In this document: piece after piece, positions 25,909 to 33,735 of the stretch
How the letters are laid out: each line of letters starts with the position of its first letter
Position numbering within the stretch: the first letter of the stretch is position 1
Origin: an uncultured Flavobacteriales bacterium
Lineage (GTDB): Bacteria; Bacteroidota; Bacteroidia; Flavobacteriales; Crocinitomicaceae
Reading direction: 5' to 3'
Assembly: GCA_946482515.1 (NCBI GenBank)
Contig: CAMLRS010000023.1
Span: forward strand, 1 to 41,727
DNA: 41,727 nt
Translations under genes and position numbers: made by a program
The notes under the pieces: model-generated
The model's database searches: none
What the model saw: the letters and a program-made list of their open reading frames with translations, nothing else
Told to the model about the DNA's origin: nothing

Positions 25909-26102
25909 CACCACAAAGAAGCAAAGATCAATAAATAATATGCTTGCTGCTTAAGGAAGCAAAGGTGTTGTGTCGTTACTCTGCTGTATGAGTGATCTTA
26001 CAAAGCATGTTTGTATCTCAGATATGAATCGGAATTGCCTCGGAATCTCTTTGCTTTCTGAACAAACGCAGCCAGACATTAAATCTTTGCTCCTTTGTGG
26101 TG
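25909..26102. repeat. 194-bp inverted-repeat element, CACCACAAAG termini
   Basis: Arms of 20 bases at 25909-25928 (CACCACAAAG-A-AGCAAAGAT) and 26083-26102 are inverted repeats with one mismatch. The interior has no good ORF. It lies exactly between recR (one base after the stop) and mscL. The termini resemble those of the element at 10991-11243, suggesting two members of one dispersed family. The TTTG in its right arm fits as the mscL -33 box. Confidence 0.72.
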
Positions 26103-26125
26103 AATGGTGAAAAAATGTATTTTTA
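26094..26125 (+). promoter_or_regulatory. Promoter of mscL, -33 box inside the repeat arm
   Basis: TTTG at 26094-26097, a 20-base spacer and TATTTTTA at 26118-26125 fit the Bacteroidota promoter pattern. The -33 box is part of the right arm of the inverted-repeat element. The -7 box ends 17 bases before the ATG. Confidence 0.5.
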
Positions 26126-26142
26126 GATCAAACTAACACATC

Positions 26143-26538
26143 ATGTTCAAAGAATTCAAAGCATTTATTTCCCGCGGTAATGTCGTGGATCTGGCTGTTG
26201 CGGTGATTATCGGAGCGGCATTCAGTGCCATTGTTACGTCCTTTGTGGCGGATATTATCACGCCCTTAATCCTGAATCCGGTTATCAAGAAATTAGGTGT
26301 CAATAACCTGGAGAATGTTGCCTGGGAAGGTGTCAAATACGGTAAATTCCTGGCGGCAGTGATCAACTTTTTCGTTGTAGCGTTCTGTATTTTCATGGTG
26401 ATTAAAGTGATGAACAAGGTCACGGCCCTGCGTAAGAAAGAAGAGGAAGCTGCTCCTGCTCCACCGGCTGAGCCGACGAAAGAGGAGTTGTTGCTGACAG
26501 AAATCCGCGACTTGCTGAAGAACCGTCCTACGGTCTGA
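26143..26538 (+). CDS. mscL: Large-conductance mechanosensitive channel MscL
   Basis: A 131-residue channel that opens under membrane tension to release solutes during osmotic downshock. The N-terminal amphipathic helix MFKEFKAFISRGN leads into TM1 (about residues 14-45, VVDLAVAVIIGAAFSAIVTSFVAD). A periplasmic loop follows, then TM2 (about 67-92) and the cytoplasmic helix EELLLTEIRDLLKNR. All family blocks are present and the length is usual. A Pro/Ala-rich linker (AAPAPPAEPTKE) lies before the last helix. Confidence 0.97.
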   Translation: MFKEFKAFISRGNVVDLAVAVIIGAAFSAIVTSFVADIITPLILNPVIKKLGVNNLENVAWEGVKYGKFLAAVINFFVVAFCIFMVIKVMNKVTALRKKEEEAAPAPPAEPTKEELLLTEIRDLLKNRPTV

Positions 26539-26643
26539 ACACACTTTTTTCAAAGCTTTTAGAGAATCAATTGAAAAAAGATTTATCTTCGGTTCAGTAA
26601 TACATTAAACACCATTCAGGAAAGTGTCTATTTTCTTGCTGTC

Positions 26644-27258
26644 ATGACCAGTATTTTTGTTGCAAAACTCGATTTCAATACTACAGATCAGGAATTGAAA
26701 TCTCTTTTTGAAGCATACGGGAAAGTTAACCGTGTCACCATTGCTAAAGACCGTGAAACCGGTAAACCCAGGGGATTTGCTTTTGTAGAAATGTTCAACG
26801 ACTCCGAAGCGGAAGCCGCTATCGAAGCATTGGATAATTCATCTGTTAACGGGCGAAGTATTGCCGTTAAAAAAGCCGACGATCGTGGTTCAAAACCTGC
26901 AGGGCCTCCGTCTCCGCGTCCTGATCGCCAGGACAACAGACCTCCGAGACCTGAAGGCGGATCCTTTCGTCCTCCTGTGTCTAACCCGGATGAGCGCCCA
27001 CCTTTCCGTAAGCCGGATGATGACGTACCTGCCCGCCCTGCTTTCGATGATTTCCCGGCCAAAGTTGACCGTAGTGGTAAGAAAGAAAAAAGCCCGGTGG
27101 CTAAAAAGAACACCGATCAGCCGAAACAGCATAAAATGGAAGCTTACCGGAAAAGCGGTAAATCCAACCGTTTTCTGGATTTCGACGACGATGATGAAGA
27201 CGATGACTCCTGGATGAGCCGCTCTTCCCGCGATTCGGGCTGGGACGAAGAAGAATAG
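26644..27258 (+). CDS. RRM RNA-binding protein with long disordered acidic tail
   Basis: A 204-residue protein. One RRM occupies residues 1-80, with RNP2 IFVAKL (4-9) and RNP1 GFAFVEM (44-50). Small RRM proteins of this kind are common in Bacteroidota and are thought to bind RNA. The tail, residues about 80-204, is low-complexity: first Pro/Arg/Asp-rich (PRPDRQDNRPPRPEGG), then Lys-rich, then a strongly acidic end (DFDDDDEDDDSWMSRSS). It is much longer than the common 80-110-residue members. Its targets are unknown. A strong terminator follows. Confidence 0.85.
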   Translation: MTSIFVAKLDFNTTDQELKSLFEAYGKVNRVTIAKDRETGKPRGFAFVEMFNDSEAEAAIEALDNSSVNGRSIAVKKADDRGSKPAGPPSPRPDRQDNRPPRPEGGSFRPPVSNPDERPPFRKPDDDVPARPAFDDFPAKVDRSGKKEKSPVAKKNTDQPKQHKMEAYRKSGKSNRFLDFDDDDEDDDSWMSRSSRDSGWDEEE

Positions 27259-27278
27259 TCTTTTCGATAACGATATAG

Positions 27279-27306
27279 AAATACGGCTTCGGGCCGTATT
27301 TTTTTT
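27279..27306 (+). terminator. Rho-independent terminator after the RRM gene
   Basis: AATACGGC (27280-27287) and GCCGTATT (27293-27300) form an 8-base stem with a 5-base TTCGG loop, followed by a T-run to 27306. It lies 21 bases after the RRM stop. Confidence 0.85.
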
Positions 27307-27330
27307 GCTTGATTAATAACGTTCGGATTT

Positions 27331-27780
27331 ATGATAAAACGCTATTCTTTGGTTTTGACCATTCTGGCTGTGGGTCTGGTGATCGTTTCATTGTTCTTAC
27401 CCTACTATTCCGGCTTTACTAATGAACAGGTAAATTCAACAAGCATTCCCGTAGAGGATATTGGCTACGATACAACGTTCAGCGGTTTTCAGTCGCTATT
27501 CAGTTATTTCAATTGCGGAGTTGTAGCACTAGTGTTACTTATCCGATTATTTGGCCGTTACGGTAAAATTCCGCTGATCATCCTAACGGTTATTTATGGC
27601 TTGGGACTTTTGCTGCTGTTTATTGGAAACGAATTGACATTAGGAGCAAGACCCTATGGTGACACCATGTTATATGGTTTTTTACTGATGACAATCGCGA
27701 CGTTTTTCATAGTTGTTCAGACCTATCTTCATGTGTTTACTCAAAAACCGGTACAATCTGACCAGGATTTGTTGGATTGA
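27331..27780 (+). CDS. Small four-TM membrane protein of unknown function
   Basis: A 149-residue protein with about four hydrophobic segments (residues 7-26, 56-75, 80-98 and 112-133). I do not recognise a family. Coding is supported by the clean start after the RRM terminator and the lack of a better frame. The gene converges with the M1 peptidase, with only 12 bases between stops and no clear terminator. Confidence 0.65.
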   Translation: MIKRYSLVLTILAVGLVIVSLFLPYYSGFTNEQVNSTSIPVEDIGYDTTFSGFQSLFSYFNCGVVALVLLIRLFGRYGKIPLIILTVIYGLGLLLLFIGNELTLGARPYGDTMLYGFLLMTIATFFIVVQTYLHVFTQKPVQSDQDLLD

Positions 27781-27792
27781 ATATTTCGCCCG

Positions 27793-30159
27793 TTACTGAA
27801 CAACCAGCAATTTGTTAAACACCAATTTCCCCTGGTTGTATCCGGTTACCCAATACGTTCCTTTTTCCCAGGATGATGTTACCAGGTTCGTTTTTCCGGC
27901 AGGTTCCGAATACTGATCTACCAGTCTGCCAACCGGATCGCTTACGACGATACGATCGAGCGCGGCACTCGTTTCAATCGTCACAAAACCGGAAGCCGGG
28001 TTCGGATACAATAATACTTCAGCCGCTTTAGCCTGTTCTTCCAACGCCAGGTGTTGCCCTTTCAACGCAATGGCATACTCCCCTTTTTGCAGGTTTTCGA
28101 CATTCAATGAGCCTGATTGATCGTCAGGATTGCCCATGGAGATCGTGTAAGTCGGGAATTCATACCAATCCGAAGAGCGGTCCGGTCGGTATAACAGAAT
28201 CACGCTGTCTTCCGATCCGGTGATCAGCAAATGATCGAGATGCGAATTGGCGCCTGATGTTTGTCCATTGTAACGGAACGTCGCATTGGTCGTGAAACCC
28301 GGATTCCAGATGCCGTCGACGCGCCAGAAACGCTGCGGCGAAATCAGGTTTCCCGAAGATAAGTCCTGAACAGGATCAGGAGCTGCCCAATGGTGCTCGG
28401 CCACCACAAAAACGGAATCGGCGATCGTCTGAACCTGTAAAGTCAGATTCGCATGCGCCAGGTTTTTGGTCCCGGTGGTGTTGAATACCGAATACGTTCC
28501 AGTAACGGCATGTGAAATCAGCTCATCGCGGTTCAGGTAGCCAACAGTTGGCGGAAACGGAACGGTGACTGTCACCGTATTGTTCATCCCGGACGAATGG
28601 ATCGTTTGCTCGAAGGTATTCCAATCGTCGTCGCGCAAAGTCAGCGTTACGGGAATTTGATTGCCATAAGCCGTTCTGCCAACGAGCTTCTGCTTGAGGT
28701 GAATCGTCACATCGTATTGCAATCCGTTTGGAACCACTGTTAGCGAATCAATGGATACGTGCGGCCATCCACCCTGAAAAATCCAGTCAGCAAAGAAATT
28801 ATCGAGGTTTACACCTGTAATGTTACTGAGGTCATCGCGGTATTCGATCGCATCGATATCGGAAAACTGATTTTGCTCCAAAAGCTCGGTCAAGCCATTG
28901 AAGAACAGCTCATCCCCCAGGTATGCGCGAAGTGTGTGAATGATATCGGCGCCTTTCAGATACGTCGTATTGCCGTAGGTGTGCTCTTGTGGAACACCGG
29001 AAAGCGGCCAGTAACCGCCATCATCGATATGACACTTGCGAAGCAGGTTCTTGTGCTCGCTTCTCACGTCGGCTTCGTAGGCGCTTCTGCTGTTGAACTC
29101 TTCTGTGAAAACGTACTCGCAATAAACAGCGCTTCCTTCGTTGATCCACATATCTTCAGCCGTTCGACAAGTCACCAGGTCTCCCCACCAATGGTGTGAA
29201 AGCTCGTGCGCCATCACCGATTGCCAGCCAAGGCCTCCATCGGCTGCGATTCTCGGAAAAGCGATGTTCATGGCGTGTTCCATGGCGCCCGAAGTCATCG
29301 GAACGAGCACATATCCTACTCTATCCCAGCGGTACGGACCCCATTTTTCCTCGAAAATATCGAATGCGCTTTCAAGGTTGATAAACGAGTTTTTCATGTT
29401 GGTCGTATCGGCGGCACGAGCGGCCAATTGCACTGGCACAGGATCGTTCAGGTAGTTGGTAAACGTATCGTTCACGAAAACATAATCGGATACAGCGATG
29501 GAAACCAAATACGTAGGGATTGTCTGATTGATTTTCCAATGGTGCGTTTCGGACAAATCCGGGTGCGTGGTCGTTGATTGAAAAACACCGCCACATGCAG
29601 CATCGTGATGCGGAAGTGTGGTGATGTACAAATCGTAGGTCGATCGTGTTGTGAAGTTGTCGAAGCAGGGAAACCACGTCTTCCCGTAATTATGAGGAAT
29701 GTCATCCAGCGAAACGCCAACGTTATATGCATAGGCGCTGTTAAAGTAAAAACCGCCGAATGTAGGATCCTGAACGGTTGTTCCATGATAGAAAACCTCG
29801 ATGGACGTTGAATCGCCTATAGAATAGGTTGTACCAAGGTCGATGGTAAATCCAAGAGGTGCGGTCGTGAACGTAAGCAAATTCCCGTTGGCGTCGTGGA
29901 CACTATCAACGGCCGGTCCTATTAAATCGAGTCGTATTTCACTGATATTGTTTACTAACGGCTCAAAAATAATTTCTGCACGCCCGGTTAATGTATACAT
30001 GGTGAAATCACGGACATCGAGCCGGATGTTGTAGTGTTCAATGGAAATACTGTCGCTTCGCGTATCATAAGGGAACGGCGTTTGGGCAGTTGCTGTGTGG
30101 AATAAACCCGTGCAGAAGAAAACAATCGACCAAAAACCAACGGTGGCAATACGACTCAT
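27793..30159 (-). CDS. M1 family metallopeptidase with T9SS sorting domain
   Basis: A 788-residue secreted aminopeptidase-type enzyme. The signal peptide is residues 1-25. The N-terminal beta domain runs to about 200. The catalytic zinc site is H318-E319-LS-H322 with Glu341 (NEGSAVY) as third ligand. The exopeptidase motif is GAMEH at 291-295, with His in place of the usual Asn of GAMEN; variants with His are common in Bacteroidota. The C-terminal part (NPASGFVTIETSAALDRIVVSDPVGRLV) is a type A T9SS sorting domain. It probably trims peptides at the cell surface for uptake. It stands alone, divergent from the AraC gene. Confidence 0.95.
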   Translation of the reverse strand: MSRIATVGFWSIVFFCTGLFHTATAQTPFPYDTRSDSISIEHYNIRLDVRDFTMYTLTGRAEIIFEPLVNNISEIRLDLIGPAVDSVHDANGNLLTFTTAPLGFTIDLGTTYSIGDSTSIEVFYHGTTVQDPTFGGFYFNSAYAYNVGVSLDDIPHNYGKTWFPCFDNFTTRSTYDLYITTLPHHDAACGGVFQSTTTHPDLSETHHWKINQTIPTYLVSIAVSDYVFVNDTFTNYLNDPVPVQLAARAADTTNMKNSFINLESAFDIFEEKWGPYRWDRVGYVLVPMTSGAMEHAMNIAFPRIAADGGLGWQSVMAHELSHHWWGDLVTCRTAEDMWINEGSAVYCEYVFTEEFNSRSAYEADVRSEHKNLLRKCHIDDGGYWPLSGVPQEHTYGNTTYLKGADIIHTLRAYLGDELFFNGLTELLEQNQFSDIDAIEYRDDLSNITGVNLDNFFADWIFQGGWPHVSIDSLTVVPNGLQYDVTIHLKQKLVGRTAYGNQIPVTLTLRDDDWNTFEQTIHSSGMNNTVTVTVPFPPTVGYLNRDELISHAVTGTYSVFNTTGTKNLAHANLTLQVQTIADSVFVVAEHHWAAPDPVQDLSSGNLISPQRFWRVDGIWNPGFTTNATFRYNGQTSGANSHLDHLLITGSEDSVILLYRPDRSSDWYEFPTYTISMGNPDDQSGSLNVENLQKGEYAIALKGQHLALEEQAKAAEVLLYPNPASGFVTIETSAALDRIVVSDPVGRLVDQYSEPAGKTNLVTSSWEKGTYWVTGYNQGKLVFNKLLVVQ

Positions 30160-30374
30160 AGCTCAAAAAATAAAGACTAAATATAGGTAAGAACCGGCTC
30201 ATATACAATGACGAGCGGTTTTCAGTAGAACAGAACAAGCAAACTTGTAAGAAAGAACAATTGAAACGATACTTTACATTCAAACTACATGCTTATTTTT
30301 ATGATCAAAGTCGATGATCGATCGCCCTGTTCACCTTTTCTTAGATAATAGCTAGTAACCTGAGTGATTGGATC

Positions 30375-31238
30375 ATGCGGAAAGAACAAAACCTTAAGAG
30401 CTTTAATTTATACCAGTATTTGAAAGAGATGGAGCGTCACAGCCTGTCTCTGCCCTACTTTCTTGCCAATGATGATACGTACCGGAACGCCAATGTGGGA
30501 TTTCCGTTCCGAACATTTTCCTATGGCATCGGCATTACTTATACTGGTGAGCCGGGCACGGTGAAAATCGGAAGCGCCGATTATGAATTGAAACCGGGAA
30601 GCATCACCACGATCGGGCCGGGCATTGTATCCTTATGGACGCCTTGTCGCGAAGCTAAGCACGAAACCATTTACTTTACAGAAGCGCTGTTCACCGATGT
30701 TCTGAAAGGCTCTTTCCTGAACGCTTTGCCCTTTTTTCTTCCCGGAGGACAGCACGTGATCCATGTTTCCGAAGAGAAAACGGAACAGATCAAAACATTG
30801 TTTAGCACCATTCACGCTTTTCGCAACAATGAGAAAGTAATGCCTGGTTTGGTTTACAGCCTGTTAATGACAGTCCAGGAATGCCATCAAAGCACACCTG
30901 CACAAGCGAAATCGGCAACGCAACAGGAAGTGATCGTCAGCAATTTCAGGAAGCTGTTGACCCAAAGCGTTCTGGAACAAAAAGACGTGAACTATTATGC
31001 CGGGCAATTGAATATAACGCCCAAATACCTGAGCGAAATCCTGCTGAAACAAACCGGAAAAGCTGCCAAGAAATGGATCGAAGAGCATATTTCCCTCGAA
31101 GCGAAAAGTCTGCTGCGACAAACGGAAATGTCTGTCCAGGAGATTTGCTACTGGCTGGGTTATGAAGATACGTCCTATTTCACCAAGGCCTTTAAAAAGT
31201 GGGAAGGCATTACGCCACTGGCCTACAGAAGCCTTTAA
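30375..31238 (+). CDS. AraC family transcriptional regulator
   Basis: A 287-residue regulator. The N-terminal half (about residues 30-130) has the cupin-like pattern of an effector-binding domain. The C-terminal domain (about 185-287) carries two helix-turn-helix units: NITPKYLSEILLKQTGKAAKKWI and the conserved EICYWLGYEDTSYFTKAFKKWEGITPLAYR. Its position just upstream of two hydrolase genes suggests that it controls them. A 215-base gap separates it from the divergent M1 peptidase. The effector is unknown. Confidence 0.92.
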   Translation: MRKEQNLKSFNLYQYLKEMERHSLSLPYFLANDDTYRNANVGFPFRTFSYGIGITYTGEPGTVKIGSADYELKPGSITTIGPGIVSLWTPCREAKHETIYFTEALFTDVLKGSFLNALPFFLPGGQHVIHVSEEKTEQIKTLFSTIHAFRNNEKVMPGLVYSLLMTVQECHQSTPAQAKSATQQEVIVSNFRKLLTQSVLEQKDVNYYAGQLNITPKYLSEILLKQTGKAAKKWIEEHISLEAKSLLRQTEMSVQEICYWLGYEDTSYFTKAFKKWEGITPLAYRSL

Positions 31239-31325
31239 CGACGAGCAATTTTAGTCTTTGAACACTTACGGAAAAAAGTACCATTTTCTCCGAATTTAAC
31301 CCCTGAATACCGACCCTGACTGCCT

Positions 31326-31333
31326 TAGCTTTG
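31326..31333 (+). promoter_or_regulatory. -7 box of the epoxide hydrolase gene
   Basis: TAGCTTTG fits TAnnTTTG and lies 22 bases before the ATG at 31356. The -33 region is weak, which is consistent with a need for an activator such as the neighbouring AraC protein (inference). Confidence 0.5.
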
Positions 31334-31355
31334 TACTATAACAAAACGAGGAAAC

Positions 31356-32585
31356 ATGAAACAGTCCATTAAAATAGCAGTAGCAACAATCGCGATTGTC
31401 TGCACCGGTAACACGTATTCACAAACTAAAAATCAGAACACCATGAAAAATGTAACGCCCTTTAAAATTGAAGTCGAGCAAGCTGTATTAGACGATCTGC
31501 AAATGCGCTTAAAAAACACGCGTTGGCCAGACGAACCTGCAAATGCCGGATGGAGCTACGGTACCAACCCGGAATATTTACGGGAGCTGGTAACTTACTG
31601 GCAGACGAGCTACGACTGGCGGAAACACGAAGCGGCGTTGAATCAATTTCCACAGTTCAAAACAACGATTAACAACATCAGCATTCATTTTATCTATGTC
31701 AAAGGAAAAGGCGACAATCGCAGACCGCTGCTGCTGACTCACGGATGGCCGGACAGCTTTTACCGTTTCCACAAAGTGATCCCGATGCTGACTGATCCGG
31801 TAGCTTATGGCGGAAAAGCAGAAGATGCGTTTGATGTGATCATTCCGTCTGTACCCGGGTTCGGATTTTCAGATCGTGTGGCACTGAATTTAGACAGTGT
31901 TGCCCGCATCTGGCAGGAATTGATGACGGATGTACTGGGATACAACAGCTATTTTGCAGCTGGCGGCGATGTCGGAACGGGAATTACCAAGTCACTGGCG
32001 AACCAGTTTCCGGCATCGGTGAAAGCCATTCACCTGACAGATGTAGGCTATCCTACCGGCATGGAAGACTGGAGCACGATGAGTACGGCCGAACAGGAAT
32101 TCGGCAAATTCATCCAGCAATGGTGGTACACGGAAGGCGCTTATAACATGATCCAGGCAACCAAACCGCAAACGTTGGGCTATGCACTGAACGACTCACC
32201 TGTAGGACTGGCTTCGTGGATCCTTGAGAAATTCAATGGCTGGAGCGATACGAAAGGCAATATCGAGAACAGTTTTACGAAAGACGAGCTGCTCACCAAT
32301 ATCATGATCTATTGGGTTACGCAAACCATCAATTCTTCCATCCGATCCTATTGCGAGGAAGGCCGCGCAGCCTGGTCCGGACAGCCTTCGCCTACCAGTC
32401 AGTACGTGAATACGCCAACTGGTGTGAGCTCCTTCCCTGCCGAAGCTCCGGTTCCGATCGAATGGGCACAGCGCATGGTGAATGTGCAATCCTTCAACAA
32501 ATTGCCAAAAGGCGGCCATTTTGCAGCGTTAGAAGTGCCTGAAATCTGGGTGAATGAACTGCGAACGTTCTTTAGCGGAAGATAG
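31356..32585 (+). CDS. Epoxide hydrolase (EHN domain plus alpha/beta hydrolase), possibly exported
   Basis: A 409-residue enzyme. Residues about 30-140 are the EHN domain (TPFKIEVEQAVLDDLQMRLKNTRWPDE), as in microsomal and juvenile-hormone epoxide hydrolases. Then come the oxyanion motif HGWPDS (around 129) and the nucleophile region AAGGDVGTGI with the catalytic Asp. The catalytic His is in KGGHFAALEVPE near the C-terminus. The first 23 residues look like a signal peptide (MKQSIKIAVATIAIVCTGNTYSQ). An internal Met at 31443 matches the start of cytosolic homologues, so two forms are possible. The natural epoxide is unknown. A hairpin terminator follows. Confidence 0.88.
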   Translation: MKQSIKIAVATIAIVCTGNTYSQTKNQNTMKNVTPFKIEVEQAVLDDLQMRLKNTRWPDEPANAGWSYGTNPEYLRELVTYWQTSYDWRKHEAALNQFPQFKTTINNISIHFIYVKGKGDNRRPLLLTHGWPDSFYRFHKVIPMLTDPVAYGGKAEDAFDVIIPSVPGFGFSDRVALNLDSVARIWQELMTDVLGYNSYFAAGGDVGTGITKSLANQFPASVKAIHLTDVGYPTGMEDWSTMSTAEQEFGKFIQQWWYTEGAYNMIQATKPQTLGYALNDSPVGLASWILEKFNGWSDTKGNIENSFTKDELLTNIMIYWVTQTINSSIRSYCEEGRAAWSGQPSPTSQYVNTPTGVSSFPAEAPVPIEWAQRMVNVQSFNKLPKGGHFAALEVPEIWVNELRTFFSGR

Positions 32586-32610
32586 CAGCTTTTTGACTAA
32601 AACCTTTACT

Positions 32611-32649
32611 CCTCAAAGCCGGCGGACGAACATCTGCCGGCTTTTGAGG
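32611..32649 (+). terminator. Hairpin terminator after the epoxide hydrolase
   Basis: CCTCAAAGCCGGC (32611-32623) pairs with GCCGGCTTTTGAGG (32636-32649), with one bulged base and a 12-base loop. It separates the two hydrolase genes. There is no long T-run after the stem, but the 3' arm itself contains TTTT. Confidence 0.65.
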
Positions 32650-32701
32650 TAAGCTTGCCACCTGAAAATGAATCCTTATTCGTTCAGTAAATGAAATCAT
32701 T

Positions 32702-33583
32702 ATGGCAAAGCAAATTTTCAATAAATCGATCAATGCCGACGGCGTCGAGATTTTCTATCGGCAGGCGGGCGACAAAAAGAATCCGGCATTGCTGCTCTTG
32801 CACGGATTCCCTACTTCATCTGTCATGTTTAAAAACCTGATGACCGCTTTGGCTGACCGGTTTTACCTTGTTGCCCCTGATTATCCCGGATTCGGGTTCA
32901 GTGGTTTTCCGGATAAAGATCGTTTTGACTATTCCTTTAAGAACGTAGCGGAATGGATGAACAAATTTACCGATGCAATCGACCTGAAGCGCTTTACGAT
33001 CTATCTCCACGATTACGGGTGTTTGATCGGCCTGCGAATGTGCGTTAATCACCCTGAAAAGATCGAACAGATCATCGTTCAAAACGGCAATGCTTATCTG
33101 GAAGGAATCGAATCCATATGGGATGAAATAAGGGACTACTGGGATCATCCGACCGAAGAAAAAAAGAAAAAGGTGTATGCCTTTTTAAGCAAAGAAGGCA
33201 CGAAGGACCAGTATACATCCGGCGTACCAGAAAAGCTCCTCTCCCGCGTCAGTCCTGAAACCTGGATACTGGACTGGGAGCGCATGAGCAGGCCCGGTAA
33301 TCTTGAGATGCAGTTTGAGCTGAACTGCACGTATAAAAGCAATATTGAACTATTTCCGGCCTTCCAGGAGTATTTCAGGACCTATCAGCCGCCGGCACTG
33401 ATCATATGGGGAAAACACGACCCTTATTACAGCGTGAATGAGGCTGCTTGTTATAAGCGGGATTTGCCCCATGCCCAGATTCATATTCTCGAAGGTTCAC
33501 ATATGGTGCTGGAAACCCATTTTGATGAAGTGTTGAATCTGATTGACAAGTTTTTGAGTGCAAAATCAGATGACCGTAAATAA
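32702..33583 (+). CDS. Alpha/beta hydrolase (haloalkane dehalogenase / epoxide hydrolase type)
   Basis: A 293-residue cytoplasmic enzyme. It has HGFPTSS (oxyanion region, about residues 35-41), YLHDYGCLIG with Asp as nucleophile (about 102), GKHDPYY with the acid, and EGSHMVLETH with the catalytic His near the C-terminus. Asp rather than Ser as nucleophile places it with haloalkane dehalogenases, fluoroacetate dehalogenase-like enzymes and epoxide hydrolases. No signal peptide is present. A terminator lies between it and the EHN hydrolase, so it has its own promoter or relies on read-through. The substrate is not predictable. Confidence 0.85.
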   Translation: MAKQIFNKSINADGVEIFYRQAGDKKNPALLLLHGFPTSSVMFKNLMTALADRFYLVAPDYPGFGFSGFPDKDRFDYSFKNVAEWMNKFTDAIDLKRFTIYLHDYGCLIGLRMCVNHPEKIEQIIVQNGNAYLEGIESIWDEIRDYWDHPTEEKKKKVYAFLSKEGTKDQYTSGVPEKLLSRVSPETWILDWERMSRPGNLEMQFELNCTYKSNIELFPAFQEYFRTYQPPALIIWGKHDPYYSVNEAACYKRDLPHAQIHILEGSHMVLETHFDEVLNLIDKFLSAKSDDRK

Positions 33584-33735
33584 GGTTGTGTAGCTGTTAT
33601 TCTATTCAGAAATGAAACGGAAATTGTTCTTCACGCTGTTGGAAAGTGCTTGCTTTCAAACGGCTGTTTCACTGAAATGTTAATAACCGTGGAAATAAAA
33701 AATGGAGCTGTATCTTTAGCCTCAATTAATCATCT

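Noticed and set aside
31356..33583. Biosynthetic gene cluster around the two hydrolases
   Set aside because: Only a regulator and two hydrolases are present, with no core biosynthetic enzyme.
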